A DNA stretch of 64,000 nt from Lethocerus indicus (GCA_019843655.1 JACDQD010000004.1:32937940-33001939); one strand, 5' to 3'; shown: positions 22,785 to 35,321, counted from the first letter of the stretch. The notes: generated by a model from the sequence alone, not told the origin. A program made the numbers and translations.

Positions 22785-24360
22785 AGGATTAAGATTGTTA
22801 ATATTTTATTAGAAGTAATAAAACCGTTAATCCAATCCTACCGCAGCTAACGGATATTAGCGCTCGTAGTATTATTTTTATAGACCTGTAAATCTCCCTT
22901 CGAGAATTGACATTATTGTTGACCTTATCTGACTTAAATTGGTCAAAACAGAATCGTTTCGGTGGTTAGTCATTCATTGCAAAGTGGCAAACCGTTTTCC
23001 ACCAGGGCGGAAAATTTTGCGAAAAGTTTTAATTCTGTACACGAATGTCATATTTCGTGCATTATTGAACGGCGCACGAAAGTGAACACATCCCCGGTCC
23101 TCATTTAACTTGGCGCGTTAATTAAAAGTTTGAAAATTTTCGTTTCGCAGAACGCCCCCTCCGGGTTTCGGGAACGGCGAAGGATATTTTATTCGCCATT
23201 AAATAAAATAAGAATTCAATCTAAAGACTCCACTCCAGTAATTGACGGAATTAGAGAGGACGTAGAGGTTTCAATAAGTTAATTCGAACATTAACCAACA
23301 GGAAAAAATAAATGATCGTTTTATACTTAAACGCTTGAGACGGATCTCGGATCCTCAATTGAATCATAAATATTGTACATTCGTGAATATTGTATAAATC
23401 GATTTAACCTGAAAATTAACACGAATTTGTAAATCGGCTCGAATTTAACACATCCTGTATGCACCGTGAGATAATGCCGGTCTGTCGTAGGAAAATTACT
23501 CGAAATAGGAGTCTTAAATTACTAATATTTTTTCGCTATAATGGTATTATTGAACCGAAAATATCAGTATCAACGAGTCGAAGTTCGCCGCAACGATATT
23601 TGATCTCTATACGGGGGACCAGTTTCGGCTTCTCGCCACTGTCATCGGCCCACCCGAAACAGTTAATTATTAAGATCCCCATTATTAAGATACCTAATTA
23701 GTATTGTTGGAATAAGTGACTTCTGAAATAATGCTTTATCGCCAACCGGCAGGCGTTCATAAATATTTAATTTATGATTTCTGTAGTTAGTTTTGAAGAC
23801 GTTTTCGATAGCAGTACGAATTTTCGATGTACAGAGAATTATATATAAAACCTGCTATTGGAATAGACATGTCGCTGTTTGGAGACGGTAATTCAATTAA
23901 TGTACACAGTAAATGTAATATTCGAAGCGGGCATTTTTCGTTCTGAAAGTTAAATAGATTTTCCTCTAATATTCAGCGTCGTCGCCCCGAATCCCCCCCA
24001 AAATAATTTGAATTTCCATCGGAGCGCCGTAACGCGATACGATTTCGGTCTGCTCTCAACGATAGCGACCCTAAAGCGATGCACGTCCCCACCCTCCCCA
24101 TTCGATTGTTGCCCTTATTATCATTTCACAGAAGCTCGTTTATTCCCTGTGAATGTTTCACAAGCGGCACAGTTAGCCGCCCAAACGATCAAAGGGCGCG
24201 ATGCACAAAGCCGCCAATTTGGCGCCAGTCGCGACCTTAACTCGAAACGTAAATATTTAAAAATTTAAACTAGTCGAAGACCGATTAAAACGTTTGTAAT
24301 TTCTTCGGATGTTCATGACCTATATGTTTCAACATTACAATACAAACTACCTTCTGGCGA
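22785..24360. other. no gene recognised
   Basis: Short motif-free frames (23459-23701, 24008-24268). At 23615-23655 a cagtttcggcttctcgcc segment is a possible very old PLE arm. Confidence 0.45.
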
Positions 24361-24364
24361 TGTA

Positions 24365-24850
24365 ACTCGAGTCACGTGGAATCGGCATAACCGACTCAAA
24401 AGAATCGACTTAAAAAGAAAATTTCGACTCTTAAGGCCATTACTGAAACGTACATCGAAATTGACCTTGAGTAACAAACTGACAATTTACAAAGCGATAC
24501 TTAAACCGACACGGACGTACGGTATAGAGCTATGGGGTTTCCAGTTGATTGAGATTTCAGTCAAAAGTCCTTTGTACCATCCTTAATGCTCCCCCACGGT
24601 ATGTTTCTAACCGAACAATCCACCATGACCTCTCAACATACCCCGACAGTAGACGAAGTCACAAAATCCCGGTTCCTGAAGTTCATCCTGAGATCTTCTT
24701 ATCCCTTAGACTGGAATTGTTCTTGTGTGAAAAGTGCCATCTTCGGGTGCGGTTCCTTTTATCACGAAAGACATGTGAAAAAAAAAGTCAGCACTTGTAC
24801 TTATAACATAAATTGTATTGTTGATTGTACAAAATAAAAAAAAATGGTTA
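24365..24850 (+). mobile_element. Jockey-like LINE 3' end
   Basis: The sense copy starts within NRLKRKFRLLRPLLKRTS and continues TLSNKLTIYKAILKPTRTYG, IELWGF, then after a small deletion FQSKVLCTILN-like and YVSNRTIHHDL. It ends with a 3' UTR (ctgtgtgaaaagtgccatct-like) and an A-rich tail at about 24830-24860. These are conserved residues downstream of the RT domain in Jockey elements. Multiple frameshifts make it inactive. Confidence 0.85.
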
Positions 24851-24879
24851 AAAAAAAAGAAAAATCTCCCCATATCTCC

Positions 24880-25550
24880 ACGTTCTTCCATTAAACGTCA
24901 AAGGGGACGGTTTAAAACGCGTCAACACTTTCTATAGTTGTACAACTCCTGTGCCCCCCTTCCCTCTGGAAGGGGATGAAAATGGCCGGCCACCAGTCTA
25001 ATGGCCCGTAAACGGGACCCCGAAGGAAAAACCAGCCGACGACCCGCATTTCCCGAAGCCGACGCCACGCTCAGATTACCTGGACTTCTTTAGTACCGTA
25101 CACTTACGGTCGAGGCAATAAATCACTGCCCGAACGCGATTACATTCCGATTATTTTTAAAATTAAACCCCCTGTAAATTTTGTTACAGATTCCTCATAC
25201 GCAAGCTATAAATTCGTTCTCGGTTCTTACTGATATTTTTAGAGTAGTAGATGACGAGGGCCAATCTATGTTTGAGAGATGGCCAGCACAGATCGACTGA
25301 TTGAACTTAACGTAAGGTCACCGCGACGACCTCTGACCTCTGTCGTTCTTTAGCGAAATTCGAGCGAATTCAGATTTCTCCCCTGCAATTTTACTTAGCC
25401 CAAGGGGAAGTTGGTACCAAACAGTCGAGTTACAGTTTCTGTTTTTGTCCCTAGTATAATAAAAAAAATTTAGTAAATTTCAATTTACGTTGTTATTTAT
25501 TTATTTTAATATTATTATTTATTTCAATCACCGGTGATATAGGGGATGAA
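24880..25550. other. no gene recognised
   Basis: No open frame of note and no recognised repeat. Confidence 0.45.
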
Positions 25551-25554
25551 TGAA

Positions 25555-25715
25555 GTCCGCTAATGCCGGACCCGCAAAACGCGCCCGGAATGCGGGTTAG
25601 TATCAGTGACGCCGTCGGCGTGACACATGCGGGTGCTTTGAAAACGCCGCGGCGCTACTAATACTGACCCGCATTACAGACGCGCTGCGCGGGTCCGGTT
25701 ATTAGCGCCTGCATT
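25555..25715. repeat. GC-rich palindromic module
   Basis: It has an inverted arrangement: gctaatgccggacccgc, then tgcgggttagtatcagtgac on one side, and ctactaatactgacccgca, then gcgcgggtccggttattagc on the other. The two halves pair with each other around a central cgccgcggcg region. Confidence 0.7.
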
Positions 25716-25884
25716 GCGCTTTGGCTGTATATTGCAGTGTGGGGGGATGTCCACCCCTTAGGACGGACCTATTCGCCCCCAAAAAACGGGTAACAATAAA
25801 GGTTTCGAAGTGATCTTCAATTTAAAGACATATAACTAATTATACAACGATGTCGGAATGCTTTGTCGACAGTGCTTAAGATAT

Positions 25885-25995
25885 GCTAATGTCGTGTTTA
25901 TGTCTCCTCTCGCCGGTTTGGTCTTTCGCTAGAACTGTTTCGGCCGCTCGCCCCATCTTCAGTAGTTAGTCCTTTGGGTGTTCACTGTGGACAGT
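25885..25995 (-). mobile_element. PLE terminal block, single arm
   Basis: The antisense arm runs from gtttatgtctcctctcgccg to ccccatcttcagtagttag. The inner half is lost. Confidence 0.75.
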
Positions 25996-26304
25996 AGAGG
26001 AAATTTCCAGAGGAAATGTGGAAAAACACCAGGCGCGGATTTCCCATTAAAGTTATTTTTGACGTTAATAACAATCGAAATATAACTATAAGTAGTGATT
26101 TTCAAATTTAACTGCCCAATTCTAATAAAATAATGTTATCTATTTCATATTGACTTGTTTAAGTGTACCGCTAATGAAAATTGCTCAGAGTTTTTCCGTT
26201 TTTCACAGGAAAGGTTGGGTACCACTAGTTCTAAAGTAGTAACAATAATTATGAAACTTTACCCGAAAAATTAAGTTAAATTAACGCTATGAGGGCGTGC
26301 CTAT

Positions 26305-26308
<4 letters not shown>

Positions 26309-26370
<62 letters not shown>
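26309..26370. repeat. (TA)n microsatellite
   Basis: A pure TA run of about 60 bp lies immediately before a PLE arm fragment, repeating the association seen at 3.2 and 40.87 kb. Confidence 0.95.
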
Positions 26371-26372
<2 letters not shown>

Positions 26373-26387
26373 CGGAGGAATAAAATA

Positions 26388-26440
26388 ATAAACGGCCGAA
26401 ATCGGTCTGGCTAAATACAAACTAGAACAAAGAATATAGA
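26388..26440 (+). mobile_element. PLE arm fragment
   Basis: acggccgaaatcggtctggc followed by a degraded caaact-gaa segment matches the core-distal part of the sense arm. Confidence 0.55.
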
Positions 26441-26449
26441 AGGAGTTGG

Positions 26450-28265
26450 ACTGAAAAATATTCCAAAAGCCCTTATATAGGGAGCGCTAAACAAATTCAG
26501 TATTTTTTTTAACGTTGACCGGAAAACGATCACATATTCACGGCCCGATTACGGGATGTTTGTAGGTTTTAAAAAATCATTTTTTTTTTTTCAATTAAAA
26601 GGCGACATTGATGTTCGAGTAGGCCAGAGGAGGAACCCACTGGCTTTCCCGCTTTCTTAGATATTTTTTTCTATTTTTCTTACGCGTCTATTATCACTTT
26701 TAAGGCGTGAGTAAGGAATATTCGGGATGTCTGAAGACAGTAGAGTTTGCGCCGTTGGATAAATCTGTTATATTTTTTTTTACGGCGAGGTCTCAGACAG
26801 ACGGAGACCTCAGTAAACTGGCGCACTTATTTCCCTTAATATTTTCGACCGTAAAGTCTGGTCGGTATTTGTCAGTTCGGCGGTAATCCAAAGTCCGCGT
26901 TTTCAAATAAAATTGCCTTTTTGTCGTTTAATTTTTGTCAAAACTGAATTTTGTCAAATTATATTCAGTGAAAACGCGATTGAAATATACGTCCACGGTA
27001 ATCCTTACTAGATTTAGTGGGGAAATCGTCTTCGGATTTTCCCGGGAGCTGTCGTCAATAAAAGATCGGAGTGACGCGGTTAGTTTCGAATGGAAGGTTT
27101 TGAAACAGAAATAATATTAGGGGAGGGTTTTTTCAACAACCCCCTCCCCCCACCCCCCCAATTTTCAGAGAAGATGTCTAAAACCGATGCCGTGCAAAAT
27201 GAAAATAAATAAACGTGTTATAGCGTCGCGGTCCAGTGGCGAAGGGATGGCCGGCAAAAATAAACCCTTTTAGTCTTTACAGTACAACAGTAAAGGTCAA
27301 TGTTCGTATTTTATGCGTTTAATGAAGCGCTAACGAACAACCCGGGTTGCACGGAATTATTAAAAGACCGCCCCCCTCTCACCCTTTTTTTAAGTCTGAG
27401 CCGAGTGGAAAATCTCTGGTTTAGAGGCTGAGGGTAAGACTTTTAAAATGGGGGGAGGGGGGGAAACATATAAAAAAATTATCTGGATATTTAGCGCGAA
27501 ATTTTCTATTGTTCAGCAATTCATAAAATCATAATATCGACCTAGAGAATTGTTACGACTAGATGAAGTGCGCTGCAAATCAGATTAACCTACACTAAAG
27601 CTGAAGATCTGAAATCTTCATTCTGTAAATTGTCTCAGCTCGAACCGTATAAAATTCAATTGGGAAAAATATTTTAATAGTGAAGAATTTTCACCGAGAA
27701 AATTACTATCTCAATACTGTCCCGTTTCGACCGCCATCGGACTGCGGGCGCTAAGTGAAAAACGGGCTGAATTAACTTGTGCATAATAGAGGGGAAATTT
27801 TTTTAATATACTGGCCTTAAAGCGCGCCCCTAAAAGTTGATTATTTGCGTCTAGGATTGGAGTGGAGGATTACGCCTGACGGGGGTAAGATGAAAAATTG
27901 TCCTCGGACTTAAATTTAAGGAAACGGCTTCAGAGAAATACATTCAGCCGAGACGGACTTCATTAAATCCCCTTCAACTGACTTCGGAATTTTACTACAC
28001 TGTAATTTATCAACGCGCGATATGAAATTCATCACAGATTAAATTTTCAATCTACATCAAGGGCCCCATGAATGATATGTATATACGTTTAATTAAATTG
28101 TCATTCTAATTAATAACGCCAGTAATTATAATTCACTATTATTCGCTGTTTGATGAAATAACACTATGGAACTGTAGTTGTACGCGGTTGTAATTAATAT
28201 TATTTGCTTATTCAGTAGAGGGCAAAAGACAGTACTGTTTATATTGTACAAAAAATTTCACTAAT
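26450..28265. other. no gene recognised
   Basis: AT-rich, with G-rich and C-rich runs near 27120-27160 and 27450-27465. No coding motif, no frame above the reporting length, and no recognised transposon. Confidence 0.5.
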
Positions 28266-28269
28266 TTCC

Positions 28270-28760
28270 GCCTTAAAATTATAAAAATAAATAGTAATAA
28301 ATCTGGATTTTTTGAAGTGAAATTTCTGTTTAGAGGGCACCAGAAATTTGCAAGCGACGAGAAAGTAAAGGTTTTCAGTAACGAAATGCTTCAGCGATGA
28401 ATAATAAAAAATATGTCAAATTATTTTTGGCACGATTTTATTCATTATCATGGCCGATAATGTATACGTGATGCGCGCGTAATTCTATTCATCTAGCTTC
28501 GACCGTAAGAAACACGACGCATTAGATATACACCAGTAATGCATTTATAGCAGCCGCCCATTTATAGTAGATTGCATTGCATGCCGATTGTAACTAACCG
28601 GAGAATGATAGGTATCTAGATCGTTTGCTTAATGCACGGGGTTGTTTTTGCCCGGCCGCTGCCCCCCACCCCCCGCCCCTTGTTATGTTTGAATTGCTTA
28701 TAGGAGTAGAACAACGGGGAATGTGAATTACTACTTATAAATTACATACTATAGTAATAG
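28270..28760 (+). repeat. inverted duplication, segment A
   Basis: This block is repeated in inverted orientation at 32613-33050 (examples: gaagtgaaatttctgtttag, ttatttttggcacgatttta, gatcgtttgcttaatgcacg). The right copy lacks about 55-60 bp present here near 28520-28575. Neither copy shows coding motifs. Confidence 0.85.
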
Positions 28761-28962
28761 TAGTACACAAAAGTAATCGACAATTTGATAAGATATATTT
28801 TGGTCTTGAGGAGTTACTCAAGAAGGGGAATCGAAAATTTGCCGGAAAAGTGGCCGGAGAGTTGTCGATATATATAGTTGATTAATAATTTAAGTTTCTT
28901 TTTAGCAAAATAAAATTAATTCCAAAGTCAAAATGTTGATTACTTTTGGTACCCCTAATATA
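28761..28962 (+). mobile_element. mauritiana-like mariner remnant
   Basis: The ends are gtacacaaaagtaatcgac and ttacttttggtacccct. The interior FGLEELLKKG-like and NLPEKWPES-like pieces are the transposase C-terminus. It lies between segments A and B of the inverted duplication. Confidence 0.8.
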
Positions 28963-28964
28963 TT

Positions 28965-29200
28965 TTGTATGTAAACACACACCCCACACACGCACATACG
29001 TTTACATAAATTCATAATTATTATAGTTAAGAATGTCTCAAATGTGGCAGATTGGGAGAAATATTATAGAAATACGCTGTTGATACGAATTTATCTAAAA
29101 TAAGCCGCGGCGTCCCTAATACTAACCCGCAATACCGGCGTGTCGTGCGGGTCCGGCATTAGCGCCTGAATTGCGTTCGGCCGTATAACGGCTGCCGATA
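28965..29200 (+). repeat. inverted duplication, segment B with GC-rich module
   Basis: It is repeated in inverted orientation at 35054-35321 (shared ttaagaatgtctcaaatgtg, gcagattgggagaaatatta). It contains the GC-rich module ctaatactaacccgcaatac ... gcgggtccggcattagcgcc. Confidence 0.85.
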
Positions 29201-29209
29201 CACATTTGA

Positions 29210-30200
29210 AATAATTAAACGAAAGATATACGAAAAAGAAAAAATCCGCAGGCCACAATTAGGCCTACAAATTGGTGGAATTTTGATTATGCTGCAACGC
29301 CGAAAGAGACAGGTCGATATGAACCAGAAATACAGAATTTACTAGACCTCATAAACTGAATGGGATTGCAATCATACAAAATTGATATAACCGGAACTTA
29401 TACACGATATCGGAGGCAAAAATAGTATTAAAATATCGTGTCATTACGCGTGATGAATTGGTACCAACACGAACTGTGCAAATTGCTTGTAATTTAATCA
29501 GGTGCAGTAGGCTGTTGGACTGTATATCTAGAATGTTTTAGATTATTCTAAGGGCGGATAGAACGGAACACCAGACAAAGGGGCTGGTTAATCTAGCGCC
29601 TCGGTCGATGCAAAAGCCTAGAAATAATTCAATGGAGTTAATTAAGCGGCCTTCACATTCTGTTCAATCTGCTCATACTCAAAAATTGAATGCCAATCTT
29701 TCAGACAGGCGGTAACGATTTGGTTGCAGCAATTTATTCTTTAGCGAAAATAATTAATAATTTCACCGGTGTACAATCGCCGTTCAAACCGTCTATTAAA
29801 CAATAGTAAATTCGTGCATCTATTTACTTATATCAGTTATGTAAAGACCCAGAAGAGAAAGGTTTAACTCCACTATTTCAGTCGTCTACAGTAATATATA
29901 AACTCTGCAATTTCAACGAACTTTCGTATAACAGTTACATTATAATATGCGGGACGGCATAAATTATGGTATCGCCCAGACCGAAAACGATAGTAAAGTC
30001 GTGTTACTATAATAAGAGGTTACTGAAAATTACTATTGGAATAGAGCCGTCAGAACCCTAAGCTGTAACGGAACAATTAAATAAATGTTTGTGCGTAATA
30101 CGAGGATGTAATCGGAATACTTTGTACTGTAGGGGAAAATGTAACCGCGGTAAGGATTTAAAGTGTTGTAGTTATGCAAATACTGGCCAAGTTTACAGCT
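29210..30200. other. no gene recognised
   Basis: No motif and no repeat seen. Confidence 0.45.
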
Positions 30201-30204
30201 ACCG

Positions 30205-30206
<2 letters not shown>

Positions 30207-30239
<33 letters not shown>
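30207..30239. repeat. (GA)n microsatellite
   Basis: A pure GA run of about 32 bp. It creates Arg-Glu and Leu-Ser runs in short frames on both strands. Confidence 0.95.
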
Positions 30240-30242
<3 letters not shown>

Positions 30243-30374
30243 CGGGACATATTTACCGTCGGACAAAGAAATGCGTCCGGCACTATACGCCGCTAATTGA
30301 ATTCGGCAGAAGACAAGGGCATACCTGGATGACTGTTTTTTTGTGTTCCAGAGGTAAATGGAAACCGTCCGCAT

Positions 30375-30880
30375 TTCCATTTCAATCCGCATACCCGACT
30401 CAAAAGAATAGACTTAAACAGACAATTTGGACTCTCTTAAGGCCATTACTAAAACGGACATCGAAATTGACCTCAAGTAACAGACTGACAATTTACAAAG
30501 CGATACTTAAACCGAGCTATGTGGTTCCACCGAGACATCCGACATCGCTGGCGGTATGTTTCTAACCGCACACAATCCACCATGACCTCAACATACCCCG
30601 ACAGTCGACGAAGTCGCTAAATCCCGGTTCCCGAAGTTCCACTCCCGCCTTTCTCCTCGTCCTAATCCACTCGTTCAGTCCCTTTCCTCCCTTACCCGTC
30701 CATTATCCCTTAAACGCCGCCGGCCTGGAGATCTTCTCAGCTCTTAGACTATAATTGTTTCTGTGTGAAAAGTGCCATCTTCGGGTGGTTCCTTTTATCA
30801 CGAACTACAGTCAAATAAAAAAAAACAGCACTTTTACTTATAAAATTCATGTTGATTATACAAAATAAACAAGGTTTAAA
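30375..30880 (+). mobile_element. Jockey-like LINE 3' end
   Basis: The frame gives NRLKQTIWTLLRPLLKRTS and SSNRLTIYKAILKP, then a deletion and a YVSN...TIH-like block, then FHSRLSPRPNPLVQSLSS. The tail is A-rich at about 30845-30885. The 3' UTR (gtgtgaaaagtgccatcttc) matches the 24.4 kb copy. Confidence 0.85.
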
Positions 30881-31030
30881 AAAAACCGATAGCGGAAACT
30901 TGTTTTCCGATCAGACACGCTGTAGGTTTTTATTTTATATTCCTATTGTAATTCTAACGGGGGATGACGAAATTCCAAATGTTTTTCAGCGGTTTAAAAC
31001 CCGCCGGTGTATTTAAGGCAGAATAAATGT

Positions 31031-31590
31031 TAATATTAATGATATTTGAGCGAGGATTCTTTCAGAATGTGTGGTTTACTTCGTTCTACCATGTGCTATG
31101 CACATGCATTGCTTTGGGCTGGAGGTAATAGAATCGAAACACCGGATTTCGGCCCCCTCCCGGACGGTCCAGGAGTTCGTGACGATTTCTCCGTTAATAT
31201 CGATGATATTTGAGCGCAGTCTGTTTCAGAATGTGTGGTTTACTTCCTTCTACCATGTGCTATGCACATGCATTGCTTTGGGCTGGAGGTAATAGAATCG
31301 AAACACCGGATTTCGGCCCCCTCCCGGACTCCCGGTCCAGGAGTTCGTGACGATTTCTCCGTTAATATCGATGATATTTGAGCGCAGTCTGTTTCAGAAT
31401 GTGTGGTTTACTTCGTTCTACCATGTGCTATGCACATGCATTGCTTTGGGCTGGAGGTAATAGAATCGAAACGCCGGATTTCGGCCCCCTCCCGGACTCC
31501 CGGTCCAGGAGTTCGTGACGATTTCTCCGTTAATATCGATGATATTTGAGCGCAGTCTGTTTCAGAATGTGTGTTTTTCTTTCTTCTACC
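31031..31590 (+). repeat. 168-bp tandem repeat, about 3.3 copies
   Basis: The unit begins gatatttgagcgcagtctg at 31041, 31204, 31373 and 31541, giving periods of 163, 169 and 168 bp. It includes catgtgctatgcacatgcat (itself palindromic) and ggacggtccaggagttcgtg. The units differ by a few substitutions and a 6-bp indel (an extra ctcccg in later units). Confidence 0.9.
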
Positions 31591-31599
31591 CGGCTCCCT

Positions 31600-32405
31600 G
31601 GGAACGAATTATAGTTTGGAGAAAAATATTGAGAAAATCGAGAAGATAATTTTAAAATAAGAACGTTACGTTGATTATTTAATATTTATTTTACCTCATT
31701 TCAAGAACTAGGGAAGCCTGAAAACGGTTCAGCCTACGACAGAGGTTTTTAAATATTGAGAAAATAGAGAAATCTGGTACTACCTCAATAATTTTAAAAT
31801 ACTTCGAAATATGTCTTAAAATTTATGTATGATTTTAGCTCATCTACTTGCAACATTTTTATTATCCAAATTCATAATGTTCTGCTGAGGGATGCTATTC
31901 CTATTGGGCGAACATAATTTTTGTCCGATTAAATGTATTATTTTCTATAATTTAAAAGCGTAATCCGGCGTTGAAAATTTTCCCAAAAATTTTAAAATGG
32001 AACGTGCCGTAAAATCCCTTTGTGCAATGGACGTCGCGCATAGCCCTTACGCGCCCCCGCCCACGCCAAAAACCGCCCCCGAGCTCGTCTAGTGATATTT
32101 ATAAATAAAAATATGGAGAAATAAAAACGGCCAGTTTGACAATACTGCGGGTCGCAAATATTGTTGTTGGCCGTGAGTTATGCGACATCGTATTTATCCC
32201 GGCCGTGTGGGCGGTTGAAGTTTTTATGAGCGCAGGCCGCCGCATGACCTTCGACCTCGCGGCCATAAACTCTGCTGTGCTTAGCGCGAATAACCGACAG
32301 CCGGCTCACTTCATTCCGCTCGTCGTATCGAGATAATTGCGCGATAAATTAAATTCGTTTATCGGGGATTTATCCCGGAATTCCAGCTCAGTTTTGGCCA
32401 TAGCG
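31600..32405. other. no gene recognised
   Basis: One frame at 32136-32336 has no motif. Otherwise AT-rich, unannotated. Confidence 0.45.
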
Positions 32406-32412
32406 AATTGTA

Positions 32413-32613
32413 TTAGGGACACTCAAAATTAATCAACATTTTGACTTTGGAATTCATTTTATTTTGCTAAAAAACGAAACTGTAATTATTAATCTACTAT
32501 ATATATCGACAACTCTCCGGCCACTTTTCCGGCAAATTTTCGATTCCCCTTCTTGAGTAACTCCTCAAGACCAAAATATATCTTATCAAATTGTCGATTA
32601 CTTTTGTGTACAC
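32413..32613 (-). mobile_element. mauritiana-like mariner remnant (inverted copy)
   Basis: It is the reverse complement of the 28761-28962 copy including gaggagttactcaagaag on the minus strand, and is followed directly by segment A in the same relative order. Confidence 0.85.
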
Positions 32614-33050
32614 TATTACTATAGTAAGTAATTTATAAGTAGTAATTCACATTCCCCGTTGTTCTACTCCTATAAGCAATTCAAACATAACAAGGGGCGG
32701 GGTGGGGGGCAGCGGCCGGGCAAAAACAACCCCGTGCATTAAGCAAACGATCTAGATACCTATCATTCTCCGGTTAGTTACAATCGGCATGCATCATGTT
32801 TCTTACGGTCGAAGCTAGATGAATAGAATTACGCGCGCATCACGTATACATTATCAGTACATGATAACGAATAAAATCGTGCCAAAAATAATTCGACATA
32901 TATTTTTCTGTGACAGTTTATTCGTCGCTGAAGCATTTCGTTGCTGAAAAAACCTTTCACTTTCTCGTCTCGCTTACAAATTTCTGGTGCCCTCTAAACA
33001 GAAATTTCACTTCAAAAAATCCCGATTTATTACTATTTATTTGTATAATT
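32613..33050 (-). repeat. inverted duplication, segment A copy
   Basis: It is the reverse complement of 28270-28760 with a deletion of about 55-60 bp near 32790. It is flanked on both sides by mariner pieces. Confidence 0.85.
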
Positions 33051-33054
33051 TTAA

Positions 33055-33178
33055 CGCATATTATCAACAACTCTGTGCCACTTTTCCGGGAAATTTTCGA
33101 TTCCCCTCTTGTGAGGAACTCCTCAAGACCGAAATACATCTTATCAAATTGTCGATTACTTTTGGGTACACCTAATAT
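33055..33178 (-). mobile_element. half mariner remnant
   Basis: The inverted right half of a mauritiana-like element, from atattatcaacaactctgtgc to acttttgggtacacct. The other half is absent; it starts exactly where segment A ends. Confidence 0.75.
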
Positions 33179-33204
33179 GTCCCGTTGAATCTCAACTGGC
33201 CTAG

Positions 33205-33243
33205 GGAATTGTACTTATAATTGTTGATTGTACAATAAATAAT
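33205..33243 (+). mobile_element. LINE 3' tail fragment
   Basis: acttataattgttgattgt followed by acaataaataa matches the final bases of the Jockey-like copies at 24.8 and 35.75 kb. Confidence 0.5.
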
Positions 33244-33748
33244 ATTTTCGCTGGTCGGTGATAGGCAATTTTCGATCAAATGAAAAATAGAATTCACAGT
33301 CGGTCTTCAGGGGGAAATTGGACGAGACGTAGGAAAACAATTACGTTTCAGAATGTGTTAAGAGAATAAGGGGCGACAGTTTGCCTAAGTGAACCGAATA
33401 GGGTGACGAGATGAGCTCGAGAACATCGGACGGGAATTAACCCCGGAGCGCGGCGATAATGGGATAAAACGGGTTCAACAATGTCTTTATACGGCCCTTT
33501 CCGGTCTACTCTTTGCACTTTGCATCGGCGCGCAACGACAATGGGGAACGGGGGGGGGGCGTACCTTCTGCAAACGATATCGTTATTGGATTAAAAGATT
33601 CGCTGTTATTCCCGAACCATTTCTCCTCCTGTCTCCTCCTGGCTGAAAATTTTAATTATAACATTAATAGCGATTGGCGCGAGAAAATAAAGGAAATATT
33701 GAAGATTATACAAAGGTAGTATTGAATGTATGAAATGCCAAATACAAA

Positions 33749-34230
33749 TTAACCCCTTAACGCACAGATTTTCGAAAAAACCGGCCAAAAAAAATTTTTT
33801 TTTTATTTAAAAAACGCACTTTAGAACATTGCCTTGGCAAAAAAAATACAAAATTAATCGAAATATTTATTTTAATTTTGAATTTTGATCCACATTGCAG
33901 AAAAGAGCCGAATATTGCAATGTTGCAAGTACATTTTTTTCGAATTGATATTTCGACAAAAAAACATATTTTTATCAGTATAAACTTTTATAACAGAAAT
34001 AGTATTTATTTTAAAAAATTATTCAAAATTTACTTTTGTGTGATATATTTTATTCTCGAATAAATGAGTGTTATAGCTTACAATCCTATGCGAATGATAA
34101 ATATCGATAAAACGATTTTTTTCATAGCTTTCACGTCGTTATTTTCAATTCTCAGATTATATTCGAAATTATAGCGGCATAAAATACAACGCCGCTGAAA
34201 TTAACTCGAGTGCACAAGTTAAGGGGTTGA
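33749..34230. mobile_element. TTAA-type MITE, about 480 bp
   Basis: The left end is TTAACCCCTTAACGCAC and the right end, inverted, AACCCCTTAACTTGTGCAC. TTAA flanks the left end and a mutated TTGA the right. The interior is very AT-rich and non-coding. The ends are of the piggyBac-like type but differ from those of the 7.8, 52.3 and 58.5 kb family. Confidence 0.65.
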
Positions 34231-34234
34231 AATC

Positions 34235-34565
34235 TTTAAAAGACAGTATAAAATTATCGAATAAAATACATTTGTAAAATTATTAAATAAAAAAGAAGTT
34301 AGAATATGCGAACCGTATATTCCTTACAGGTGAATATATGTTAGGGGTATTCTAATGATTTCTTTTTTCGTTCGGAGGCGCAAAAACTGTATTCTTTATC
34401 GGGGGGTTCGCTGCCCAATTCGGTCTTTCACGACCCGCGGTGGGGTTAAATGGGTTAAGGGCGGGATTGGGAAAAAAAGAGAAGCCCCCAATTAAGCTCT
34501 CAGATAAGAGTCGGGCGGCCGCGGTCCTCGTCCGATGTTTGCAATTCATGTTAACCATTCGGAAT
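34235..34565. other. no gene recognised
   Basis: Opposing short frames (34352-34558, 34440-34685) without motif. Confidence 0.4.
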
Positions 34566-34567
34566 CT

Positions 34568-34612
34568 TCAGCCCCGAACGTGCCCCGAACGTGCCCCGAA
34601 CGTGCTCCGAAT
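34568..34612. repeat. 11-bp tandem repeat, about 4 copies
   Basis: gaacgtgcccc repeated three times with a fourth altered copy. Confidence 0.9.
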
Positions 34613-34804
34613 ACCCGGCCTATTCAAAACGCCTCTTTTATTCGCTCGAAAATCTCTGGAATACCTAATGACAAACGGTAACTGAAAGGGCTTCACTGAG
34701 CCCGTGGGCTCTACATCGTTATGACCCTTAAATATGCCTAGGTATCATCGCTAATTAATCGGGAAAAATCCCGTACAGGCAAAACCCTTGATCTTCCCGC
34801 AGTA

Positions 34805-34905
34805 TTACGCGATCCTCCTGGTCGGAGTCCGATGACGGAACTGGTAAGAGGTCAGAGACCTCGGAACCCAGAAGGGAAGGGCGAAAACCCTTCCATTTTC
34901 TTCGA
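34805..34905 (+). ncRNA. degenerate hammerhead-like motif, family 2
   Basis: gtcggagtccgatgacggaa and ctggtaag correspond to gtcggaccctgatgaaggaa and ccggtaac at 10.57 kb. The second half (gacctcggaaccc) has lost the GAAAC block. The downstream gggaagggcgaaaacccttcc also parallels the aagggcagaaccttaccctt that follows the 10.6 kb copy. Confidence 0.35.
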
Positions 34906-34962
34906 GCATCGCAACATCGTTAAATCGGTCCCCGGTTTTGTTTTTACAGAATATTATTATTG

Positions 34963-34998
34963 GGAGAAACTTTAATTATTAATCTACTATATATTCGC

Positions 34999-35054
<56 letters not shown>

Positions 35055-35321
35055 GCCGAGCAGTCGATATACGGCCGAATGCAATTCAGGCGCTAATACC
35101 GGACCCGCACGACACGCCGGTAGTGCGGGTTAGTATTGGGGGCGCCGCGGCTTTACCATACAAATTTTGGGGTTCAACCCTAATCCGTTTATTTCGGATA
35201 AATTCGTATCAACGGCGTATTTTTGTATAATATTTCTCCCAATCTGCCACATTTGAGACATTCTTAACTATAACAATTATGAATTTATGCGTATGTGTGT
35301 GTTTGTGTAATACGAAATATA
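34963..35321 (-). repeat. segment B copy preceded by mariner fragment and (TA)n
   Basis: 34963-34999 is a mariner piece (actttaattattaatctac). A (TA)n run of about 53 bp fills 35001-35053. Then 35054-35321 is the reverse complement of 28965-29200, including its GC-rich module (gcgctaataccggacccgc), with an extra 25-30 bp around 35165 (atttggggttcaaccc). Confidence 0.85.

Noticed and set aside
30089..30565. A 158-codon frame as a possible gene
   Set aside because: It fuses a (GA)n run with the RT C-terminus of a truncated LINE; already explained by those features.
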